Shown here: piece by piece, positions 1-9,404 of the stretch
Position numbering within the stretch: position 1 is the stretch's first letter
Layout of the letters: every line of letters starts with the position of its first letter
DNA from: Lobosporangium transversale
Lineage: Eukaryota > Mortierellomycota > Mortierellomycetes > Mortierellales > Mortierellaceae
Reading direction: 5' to 3'
Assembly (NCBI RefSeq): GCF_002105155.1
Contig: NW_019029011.1
Span: 248,001 to 312,000, forward strand
Length of the DNA: 64,000 nucleotides
The notes under the pieces: generated by a model
The model's input: the letters and a program-made list of their open reading frames with translations, nothing else
What the model was told of the DNA's origin: nothing
Databases searched by the model: none
Program-made: the position numbers and the translations under genes

Positions 1-108
1 AACCTGTAGAAGTGGTTGATTCATTGCGATCGAGATGGAATCAGGTACCTGTGAAAACAAGAAAGATGAGTTTCTCTTTTTTTTATGGTGGTTGCAAGCT
101 GTAGTGAT

Positions 109-420
109 CTAAGCTGGAAGCGAAGCAGCAGCGATTTTTGAGAACAAGCACGTGCTGGTTAATTTTTTCAGCATGCTGGTTCAATTTTTCAGCATGCTGG
201 TTCGTTTTTCCAGCATGCTGGTTCGATATTTCAGCATACTTGTTAAAATTTATTAAAATTTTTAACTTGCATAACCAAGTGCTCCTCCATGCACTGCTAC
301 CTCAGAATCTCGAGCATCAATAAAAGCTTGATTACTCACAGCTACAGAATGGATAATCCTCATTCAAACATTTGTCAGTTTTGTATATGCACATGCCTAA
401 AAAAAGATGTCAGCCGTAGT
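109..420 (+). repeat. left terminal inverted repeat of hAT element
   Basis: The reverse complement of 109-420 matches 3525-3836 over 312 bp with one mismatch. The outer third holds a ladder of about 21-bp units, each centred on a palindrome (AGCACGTGCT once, then CAGCATGCTG three times, then a decayed copy), between about 147 and 245. The apparent 61-codon frame in this repeat, also present on the other strand of the right repeat, is a by-product of the repeat and not a gene. Confidence 0.9.
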
Positions 421-611
421 CACCCTTCATTGCCTCTTCACAAAAAAACAAAAATGGCGTGCTAACTGCAGCTGGTGGAACAGAAAGGTTTTCATGCTAC
501 ACAAAACCAAACACCAATTGAATGCTACAACGTTGCCTTTATCTTCTTTATCTTCTTTATCTTCTTTCCATTGTTACCCGTTTTACTTTCACACAAAATC
601 TTTAAGAAATA

Positions 612-2212
612 ATGGCAAATCATACACATGATCCTCTTCACCAGGATGAGAATGGAGAACAGGGGTATGAGGATGAGGATGAAGATGAGGATGAGTATGA
701 GGATGGACACGAGGAGGGGAATGAGTATCAGGAGGAGCACACCAGTGACGAGGAAGAGACCCTTATACCTCGCCGAAATCAAATCGAACGAAGAATGCAA
801 CTCCAGAAAAGTCTTCCAGCAAATAGAATCGATTCTCCCCAAACTAGTGATGCAGCCTACAATGGCGAATCGTTCGAGACGCAAGATATGCCGTGTGATG
901 AGCTTGAGGTACTAGACTCCTATCTTGGTGCGAACCCAATCTCGTCTTCATCCCAGACGATGAGACCCATGGTAAGCATTGGTCGCGAAAAGAGGAGGTT
1001 CATCAAAACTTCTTCTCCTCCCGGTGGATTTGCGCAATCGGTTCATCATGCCAGACCAAGGACGTTTGGACGTTCTCAATCATCAACAGCTTTGCCTACA
1101 TCACGTTATAATCATACGCTACTTGCTGCACAGCAAGCCCCACTGTCATCTCTCCGTTCATCCAACAGCTTCTCCCAATATCGGGAGTCAAAACCAGGCC
1201 CATCTTCAGTCTCCTCGATTTCTACATTGAGCTCCACGCAACAGCGCAATATTTACGCGTTCAAGATCTATTAATCTTCCCTCTTTTGACTTTACACGTG
1301 CCATTGATGCTGAAGCATTGGCCAACCGGCGGAGAGAGCTGAGGGATAGTCATTTTGCATCAAACGGATGGTATGATTTGTACGAGTTACTGGATTTTGG
1401 TACCATTCCTACGCCAGAACAATTCTCTGACGCCCCTCCCTCTCAAAAAGCATTAGCCCTGATTCCAAATCAAAAATCCTTTCGCAAAAACAGCGTGATT
1501 GGTCATTTTTTCAAATCAAGCAAGGAAGAATTCCAGTGTCTGGTCCTGAAAGATGGAGTAATCTGTGGTACTACATACAAGAAAACTGGGAGTGGATATT
1601 CAAGATCTGTTCACTTAACTCAGTGCCATGGCGATTTATATAGTGCCCTCCAAGAATTTCGCAATTGTCAGAGCAGGGTTAAAGGTATCATGCTGCCACC
1701 TGATCCGGAAGAAGTTGACGTGGCTCCACCAAGAAAGGCAAAATTCGACATCGCACGAGATGAGATTGTTAATGAGAGCCTCAAGAAGCCGCTCCCTCAT
1801 GAACAAGAAGCATTCGAGGATACGCTTTTACTGCAGTTAATTCGACGATCTTCAGATCAATCATTGAAATGACCAATCCTTATTTCAATATCCCTACCAC
1901 AATGGCTATGCAAGACAGGATGGATCGACGAGTTCGAGAGATGAGACGCGAAATCAAAGAGTACATTACCTATTATAAGCTTTACGCTGCCGTCACGACA
2001 GATTGCTGGACAAGCGTCGATCACAGGAAGTTCTTGGGGACTACAATGCATTTTTTCACGCCAAATTTCGAGCCAGTATCTATTGCAATAGGGATGGAAC
2101 AAGTCTATGGGGTGCAAACATCCCAAAATATTCACCGGAAGTTTGGTAAGTGAAATGCTGATACATCTGCCCCTTATCTTTATATTTTCATAAGTATTGC
2201 AACGTTCTTAAC

Positions 2213-2244
<32 letters not shown>

Positions 2245-3465
2245 TGGTCTTTTGATTCATTTACCAGCTGAGGCTATTGATAGCATGGATATGAGCGAAA
2301 GACTCATTTGCGTAACAACAGACCAAGGTGCTAATATAAAAAAAGCGATAGCTCTCTACCAAGAAGATCACAAGGGGGTGCACTGGTTGGCATGCGCCTC
2401 ACATAAGATCCAGCTTTGCATCAATAAGTCTTTGGAGCTATGCGAGCCCGCTAAGAAATTATTGGACAAGTGCCAAGATATTTCAGTTTTTTTCAGAGGC
2501 AATGCCGCGGCGATGTCTATCTTAGTGGAAGAACAGGAAGGCAAGGGTGCCAAGTTGCTGTCGAGGAACATTACAAGATGGAACTCCCAGTACAAGATGG
2601 CAAATAGAGTGCTACTTTACTCTCAAGCAATTTCTCGCACCTACCATCGCATGGAATCCTCCGAAAAAGGGAGATAAGGTTGAAAGCAAAGGAATTAGAG
2701 TCAAACCTACTCGATCGTGATGAGGTCAAAGCTCTCCGTGAAATCATTCATATGATGACAGATGCAGTCAAATTCACTGAATGGGTGGGCAGTACCGACC
2801 ATCCAAAACTGTCACAAATGTATGTGAAGTTGAAAGAGTTGCTACCGGACTCTCGCACATACGACACCGAGACGGCACAGGAGCTCTGGAGAAACCTTAA
2901 CAGGCTTATCAATACGATGTGGGCCGTGGATGACATTCCCGATGTTATGCTCATATCGCTATTCCTGAACCCGGTGACCTTGAGTATCATTAAAGACATA
3001 ATGACAACCAATGGTGACTCTCTCAGGAAGAAAGCTCTAGAGGTGACCAGAGATGCAGCAAAAAAGTTTGCCGCCACCCAAGATGGAGCATGTTGGGATC
3101 AACTTCCTCTTTTGGAACAAGAATATTACCATTCGATAGTTAGTGTCGATATGGTATATTATGATGCGTCTATTTCAAGAACGCCGATGATGGACATCGC
3201 GCGTTTTGCTCTTACTCCTGAGCTTTACTGGAAGGAGCAAAAGGACAAGGGATTAAGAGGAATGGATTATATTGCTCCATTTGCACGAGCATACCTTTCT
3301 GTCCAGGCTACTTCCAATGATTCTGAAAGGTTATTCAGCAGAGCCGGATGGATCCTGTCTGCACGCAGAAACCGAATGACCAATCAAAACTTCCGTAGCA
3401 TCATATTTTATCACAGCTTTGTCTCTGCCCTGAAAAAATTACAGAGTTGTAGCAGTAGCAGCTAA
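612..3465 (+). pseudogene. hAT transposase, frame-broken
   Basis: The reading frame runs from an acidic N-terminal segment (from 612) through a BED-like finger (about 1480-1650), the motif TTDCWTS (about 1998), the catalytic-region motif CVTTDQGAN (about 2310) and the hAT dimerisation motif ATSNDSERLFSRAG (about 3307-3350). One real intron is visible at 2146-2267 (GTAAGT donor, T-tract, CAG acceptor), which joins in frame. Other joins are not explained by introns. The frame shifts near 1260, again near 1840 (where some ten residues expected in the family also seem missing) and again near 2668 beside an A/G run. I therefore call it a pseudogene. Sequencing error or an unseen intron in the Ser-rich part could explain the first break. 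Confidence 0.75.
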
Positions 3466-3524
3466 CTTTTTTATTAAAATAAAGGACTTCTATGGCAACG
3501 CTTAATTTCTAAAACAGATGCCAA

Positions 3525-3836
3525 ACTATGGCTGACATCTTTTTTTAGGCATGTGCATATACAAAACTGACAAATGTTTGAATGAGGATTATCCATTCTG
3601 TAGCTGTGAGTAATCAAGCTTTTATTGATGCTCGAGATTCTGAGGTAGCAGTGCATGGAGGAGCACTTGGTTATGCAAGTTAAAAATTTTAATAAATTTT
3701 AACAAGTATGCTGAAATATCGAACCAGCATGCTGGAAAAACGAACCAGCATGCTGAAAAATTGAACCAGCATGCTGAAAAAATTAACCAGCACGTGCTTG
3801 TTCTCAAAAATCGCTGCTGCTTCGCTTCCAGCTTAG
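3525..3836 (-). repeat. right terminal inverted repeat of hAT element
   Basis: Mirror copy of 109-420, including the same ladder of palindromic units at about 3700-3798. One base differs, three positions from the inner edge. It ends 102 bp before the proposed INTS9 start codon. Confidence 0.9.
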
Positions 3837-3938
3837 CTTCATAAACAAGAGCCCTTAAGTTGAGTGATACTCACATTTTTGTGATTTGGTCCACTTTCTC
3901 AAAGCGCATTCACAGTTTTCTACATTTAAATAGCACAC

Positions 3939-5946
3939 ATGCGTCTGGTAACAATGTGTACAGCGCAGGACACGACTTGAGCTCAAAATGTTTAACCATG
4001 TCCCTACTCATCTTCAAGTTCATAAATTTTCTTGTAGACGTCGCTTTTGCCGGATGGAGAGCCCAATTGTCTGATGCTCAAGCTCAGGCAAATGCTAATC
4101 CTTCTTGACTGTGGTCTTGGTCAAGAGCAGTTTTACGCAATGCCTGTGAGAGAGGGTGGACTAACAGATGATAACAAAGATTCTATACAATCAGGACAGC
4201 CGTTGGGTGCCACTACGGCTGCTAGTGATTCAGCCCTCAAACGAAAGCAAGCTGGTTCCACCGAAGTATCAGATATTCGGCAAGACTGGGCATCATTTCT
4301 GAAAGCTTCTAGCACACAGCTCCTTCAAAAAAAAAGGAGACGAGGATCAACTGTAGACGCATCTACAGCAGCCTCCTCTACTGCTGGCGCAATGATAGGG
4401 ACTTCAAATGTCGACACAAATGATCCAGGAGTCACGTCAACAAGCAAATCATCGCAAAGCTCTGCGACTCGGGAATACATGTTTAAGTTACCTGACTTTT
4501 CAGGCGTAGATTTTAAATCAATCGATGTGGTTCTCATCTCCAACTATAATCACATACTGGCACTTCCTTACTTGACTGAGTTTACGGACTTCCAGGGCAG
4601 GATATTCGCTACGGAGCCAACTATTGAATTCGGGCGGTATGCTTTTGTTACGATTTATGACTCCGTCTTGTTCAATTATTCCGACCTCTGCGGAGCCATT
4701 AAATAGAATAGTCTATAACAAATCCCCATCATTGAATCATTCATCCGTAGACAGCTGATGACAGAGTTTGTGTCCTTCTTTGGGACGAGTGTCACATCCA
4801 GTCCGCATGATTTTATTGATAGGAAAAAGCTGGTGGCACGATCAGGGTCAGGACTCTTTCCAGCGTATACCCATTCAGACATAAAAGCCTGTATAGACAA
4901 GATTCAGCCAGTCCGCTTTCGTGAACACATTGTAGGTACTCCACTTTCGCCTTCATAGCTTTAGGTTTCTGATTAATCAGCCTTACTGAACCTCTATACA
5001 TGCTATAGGCGCTCTATGGATCACTCAAGTTGACGGCTCACAGCGCCGGATATTGTCTTGGCAGTTCAAATTGGCTAATCCAAATCGGATCAGAAAACGT
5101 AGGACCAAATTGTCTTCTGTGTTGTTGGGATTATAACCTTATCCAGTATGGCTGTATTTCGTCATGAAGCCGTGACACATCCTCTGTTCATTTCTCTACT
5201 ATAGATTGCCTATATTTCATCATCATCAACACAAGTCAATCTCCATCCAGATCTGTTTGATGGAACACTGCTGGAGAACTCGAGCACTATCATTGCAGCC
5301 GACCTTTCACCTAAGGGAAGCATTACTTACGATAGCGGCGTTAATGAGGTTTGTGCCAGTATTGCTCGGACTATCGCACGCAAGGGCCACGTCCTGATTC
5401 CATGCACCATCTCAGGATTTCTTTTTGATCTTTTGGAAGATGTCCATTTGCATCTGAACAGGATGGGACTAATTCACCAGGTCCAATATAGCTTCATCTC
5501 TCCAGTTGCAGAAACCGCATTGCAGTATTCCAATATTTTGGCAGAATGGTATACATACGCCTTTTTCGGGAAGAGAAGCTTTAGGTCATAATAAATATGG
5601 TTTACTAATATTATTGTTTCATCGCCTTTCATATTTCCCTTCATCAAAAAAAAAAAAAAAAAAAAAAGGATGGCTCCTCGTAAACAAGAGATGGTTTATC
5701 TTCCGGAAGCACCGCTACTTCACGGTATCCTTTTGGAAAAGGGACCAGCCAAAAATTATAAAAGCGTGCACGGCGCATTTTCGTCCGACTTAAAATATCC
5801 GTGCGTTGTGTTTGGTGGGCACCCAAGCCTACGGTCAGGGCCTATGGTTAACCTTTTGCATATGTGGGGCAAAAATTCTAACAACTCGATTGTATTTATT
5901 GGTAAGTTCTTTAAGGAATAACAATTATTACGCATTGCTAGTAGGG

Positions 5947-5981
<35 letters not shown>

Positions 5982-6904
5982 AAGGCATATTGTCTCATTA
6001 GAGCCGCGAATCGACGTTCCATCAAGTTTGGAGCCTTACGAAGGACTTGAGATTGGTCGAAATATTTGTCCCTTAGACATTCGGCTTACAATCGATCAGC
6101 TAGTTGAAATTATGAAGAAGCACAGGCATCCAAAACACGTCCTTGTACCAACGCATGTTACATCTACGGGGGCTGACGGCAAAGCAGAACTTGCGGACTC
6201 TAAAGGCACAACCTCTACATCAATTACACAGTGGTCGTCATACAGAGTAGGAGAAGCCAAGCAGCTTGGAATGGGGTCTCTTTACGAGACTGTTCTTCTT
6301 TCGGAAGAGGTATGAGCTAACAAATTACATTACGCGTATCAATTCTAATTTGCATTGAGGCAATGATTCAATTAGAGTTTAAGCCACTTCTGTTTCTTGT
6401 TCCATGTAGCTGGCCAAAGGAGTATATCCACAGGCTTTCGATGGAACATCGCTAGCACCTATTGCAGGATCATTGTCGATATATAATAACCAGATGCAAC
6501 TTGAGCCAGCATCCTTTGCTGGCCGTCAGATTTTGGCACTTTATACCCAGCGACAGCTTCGCGGGGTCATGAACCTTCAAAGCTTACTAACCGGCCTAAC
6601 CAAGGTAATTATTCGATCAGCTAGGACCCTCTTTTGCTTATGTCACTGGTATACACGCTCAAACATATTAGTCTTTTCCCTCTTATAGATTGGCGTTGTG
6701 GACCCGATTGTAACACAGTCCGGGGAGGATTTAGATGATGAAGCTGTCGAGGCTGGAGAAGATCCAGAGATCAAGGTGGAATTTGAACTGGAGGGTCAAC
6801 CGGCCAGCATCATCATTCGTGAACAAGAGACAATTGTGAATTGCGACGAGAACATACGTCCTCTTTTACGTGAGCCAATTCTTAGATGTTTCCAGTCCTT
6901 GTGA
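3939..6904 (+). CDS. INTS9: Integrator complex subunit 9
   Basis: This is the catalytically inactive metallo-beta-lactamase/beta-CASP partner of INTS11 in the nuclear Integrator complex, which cleaves nascent RNA at snRNA genes and paused Pol II. Exons: 3939-3947, 4038-4636, 4751-4931, 5009-5098, 5205-5548, 5669-5901, 6002-6309, 6410-6604, 6689-6904, giving 724 aa (human about 658). Diagnostic stretches are LLDCGL, VVLISNYNHILALPYLTEF, AGYCLGSSNW, VLIPC, SFISPVAE and GHPSLR. The nine-base first exon (M-R-L) is chosen because it restores the family N-terminus at the right length and replaces an in-frame stop at 4035. An insert of roughly 120 Ser/Thr-rich residues with a KKRRR patch follows the first strand. 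The start is the least certain point. A hAT element ends about 100 bp upstream. Confidence 0.88.
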
Positions 6905-7006
6905 TAATAAACAATCAAAACAATTGAAAGTCGCATCTATCTTTTTCTATCCTGATTATTCAAAGAAGGCTTTGAAAGGGAATAGGGAAGCTGACATGAA
7001 GCTGTT

Positions 7007-7614
7007 CTATTGATCTTGCGCAAAATCTGAGCTGGCCTGCATCCATATAGTGACATGATCGCGTCGGAAAGCCTCAAAATCCCACTCTTTTGTTTGATCC
7101 AGATTCCTATGTGATCCCGTAAAAACATACACGTAGGCAGAGATAACGTCTCCAGGCGATAACGGTTCAAACTGTCCTATAACATTGAATGAACCAGGCA
7201 CTGGATCCAGTACTTTGACTGGCAATACTTCTCGTGAATACTCTGAGCCCTCAAATTGATCTAGTCTAAACCGGTCCATCATTGTATGACCAAAAACAAG
7301 CAAGCCATGCACAATGTTGGTCTTGTCCGAAGAAATAATCATGCCAGGGTATGGCTCATTATGATATGGGTAACGGATATATCCCTACACATAAGGTACG
7401 ACATCCACATTAAGGAAGAAACATTAATGTCTATTGTCAAATCAGGCAATGACAACAACTTTCGTATCTGTCACTCAGATGCTCTAACCTCGATCGTGGC
7501 TCGAACTGAATACAGGTTGGATTCTGGTCCTGGACGAGTAACTGAATTCAATACACGGGAATCCATTAAAGACCCGTAGAAAAAACATGGGTATGGTTCG
7601 ATTGCAACAGACAT
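7007..7614 (-). CDS. AIG2/gamma-glutamylcyclotransferase-like protein
   Basis: Two exons, 7489-7614 and 7007-7384, encode 167 aa, the usual size of the AIG2/GGCT-like fold. The N-terminus has the substrate-loop motif FFYGSLMD. It is followed by YPYHNEPYPGMI, the conserved acidic segment LDQFEGSEYSREV that carries the family's catalytic Glu, and a C-terminal EWDFE segment as in plant AIG2-like proteins. Such proteins are thought to act on gamma-glutamyl peptides in the cytosol, but substrates for this subfamily are poorly defined, so no reaction is assigned. It converges on INTS9, with stop codons about 100 bp apart. The start ATG at 7614 is the first in frame and is followed closely by the domain. 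Confidence 0.8.
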
Positions 7615-7787
7615 GAGAAAATGAGATTATGTTCAATTAGAGGATTCATTAACCTGCCCTGCTGTATCATAAGGAGGCCAGCGATTTAGGTGTGCTAGGG
7701 TTAGGTTCGTCACCAGGAAGCGGACGAAGCGCACGTGTGTACACACGTGCTGCAAGGCTGCCATGCCTAAGATTAAGTAGGCGAATT

Positions 7788-8453
7788 AATCTATTTGACA
7801 ACCCCCCTTAATTATTTTTCTCAATTTTTTTTCTTTGCGTGACAACCCGGGTTGCCAAATAGTAAAATATCTAATTTGACAACCCCAAGCTCACTGTTAT
7901 TTGACAACCCTTTTTTTATTGGCAAGATTACAATGTGAAAATCGCTTCTATTGCTATCCCTCAGCAACACGAAATCCCTCCTGCAATCTAAAAGCTTCCA
8001 TCAAATAACAAACTTTTTTTTTTTGGTTACGAGGTGTTGTTTTTTATTACAACTGATTTCTAAAACAAGGGTTTGCTTTTATAGAAAATGTGCCTATACG
8101 GGTAACATGCACTAAGGGGTTTTTGGATATATAAGCATGCATAAATTCGGAGTGGTTATGCGACGCTTGATGGCGCATGCGTAAGACGCGGAAAGGAAAA
8201 AAAAGAGAGACAGAAGAAGCTATAACCACAGTCATGATAATGGAGTGTTGCCACCATTTTAGAAATCCAGCTGAGAAAGGCCCTCCAAAAGTGCAAGATG
8301 GTGAAGACTTGTCATGTGACAGGTTGAAAAAGACAATTTTTCTTCTTTTTTTGACAACCCGGGTTGTCAAATAACAAAAAAGTGAAAATTGAAGACCTGG
8401 GTTGCCAAATAAGCCGGTGTGACTGCTAAATTAGGGGGGTTGTCAAATAGATT
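7788..8453. mobile_element. MITE-like element with TTTGACAACCC motifs
   Basis: The ends AATCTATTTGACAACCCCCC (7788) and its reverse complement (ending 8453) form inverted repeats of about 20 bp around a 666-bp non-coding body. The same core TTTGACAACCC recurs inside in both orientations (about 7841-7860, 7876-7886, 7901-7911, 8350-8370, 8390-8410). One pair forms the palindrome TTGACAACCCGGGTTGTCAA near 8351-8370. No protein-coding frame is convincing. I see no clear target duplication. A non-autonomous DNA transposon is the simplest reading. Confidence 0.55.
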
Positions 8454-8462
8454 CACCCTAAG

Positions 8463-8731
8463 TAGGCTCGTCACCAGTCTGAGGTCGAAGCTCACGTGCG
8501 AACGAACGCGCTGCAAGCGGGATTGCCTGTTGAGACAATTTGTGGCCGTCTTGCAGATACTTCTCACTCAGGCTGGGGACAAACATTGCTTATTAGCTGG
8601 ATTCTCCCAAATTTTTTTTTGAATTTTTTTGAAGTCAAAAACCATATGGAAATTCACCTTTTTTACTATGTGTCTCGTCGTCAATTTTTTTTTTTTTTTG
8701 AAAAAGTTTTCCCAATTTTTTTTTTCAAGCC
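8463..8731 (+). repeat. left arm of fold-back element
   Basis: Inverted copy of 9053-9321 with no length difference that I could find. Contains a G/C-richer outer 130 bp and an inner part with several T runs. Confidence 0.75.
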
Positions 8732-9052
8732 AAATTTTCGAAAGCTCTTGAGGGAAAGCTTGCGCCTTTCCATGGTTTGGAGGATGATAGTCAGGCACTC
8801 ATCAATTTTGTCGTCTTTATCTTCTACGTTGTCATTTTTCTTCAACTTTATTTTATTTTTCTTCAACTTTATTTTCTCTGTAACTTTATTTCTAATTTTT
8901 TTTGGAATGGTAAAGCTGAGAAGCACAAGTGTTGATAGGAGTGAGAAAGAGAAGAAAAAAGAGTGTTAGAGCGAGTGCATACAGCAAATGTCATTTTATA
9001 TTGAAGTGTGGAGGTAGGGTAGTACTCATGGTATAATGATTCGACAACCTTC

Positions 9053-9321
9053 GGCTTGAAAAAAAAAATTGGGAAAACTTTTTCAAAAAAAAAAAAAAAT
9101 TGACGACGAGACACATAGTAAAAAAGGTGAATTTCCATATGGTTTTTGACTTCAAAAAAATTCAAAAAAAAATTTGGGAGAATCCAGCTAATAAGCAATG
9201 TTTGTCCCCAGCCTGAGTGAGAAGTATCTGCAAGACGGCCACAAATTGTCTCAACAGGCAATCCCGCTTGCAGCGCGTTCGTTCGCACGTGAGCTTCGAC
9301 CTCAGACTGGTGACGAGCCTA
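9053..9321 (-). repeat. right arm of fold-back element
   Basis: Inverted copy of 8463-8731. The inner boundary is GGCTTG (9053) against CAAGCC (8726-8731). Confidence 0.75.
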
Positions 9322-9404
9322 AGATATAAGAACAATCAAAAAAAATGTCTACCGCCTACCTACAAGACATAGACTGTCTCTCAGTATCTTTTTGGAGCCT
9401 GCTT

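Larger units (their letters stand above)
109..3836 (+). mobile_element. hAT-superfamily DNA transposon
   Basis: A 3.7-kb element is bounded by 312-bp terminal inverted repeats and carries a hAT-type transposase with a BED-like finger and a C-terminal dimerisation domain. I compared the two repeats base by base and found a single difference, near the inner edge. No convincing 8-bp target duplication is visible at the edges I chose (109/3836), so the exact ends may be a base or two off, or the duplication has been lost. The element lies directly upstream of INTS9. Its transposase frame is broken, so this copy probably depends on another copy for movement. Confidence 0.85.
8463..9321. mobile_element. 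859-bp element with 269-bp inverted repeats
   Basis: 8463-8731 and 9053-9321 are inverted copies of 269 bp, so the whole unit could fold into a long hairpin. Both ends read TA-GGCTCGTCACCAG, so a TA target duplication (Tc1/mariner-like habit) is possible. The central 320 bp is T/A-rich with repeats of CTTCAACTTTATTTT and has no coding frame. The near-identical frames read from both strands are by-products of the repeat. It probably moves in trans or is a recent fold-back element. It abuts the MITE-like element at 7788-8453. Confidence 0.65.

Noticed and set aside
138-323. Identical 61-aa frames at 138-323 (+) and 3622-3807 (-) as a duplicated gene
   Set aside because: They are the two terminal inverted repeats of the hAT element; the Phe/Cys/Trp pattern is a translation of the palindromic repeats.
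8496-9288. Paired 157- and 139-aa frames as protein genes
   Set aside because: Both lie in the arms of the fold-back element, are low-complexity after 40 codons and share sequence only because the arms are inverted copies.
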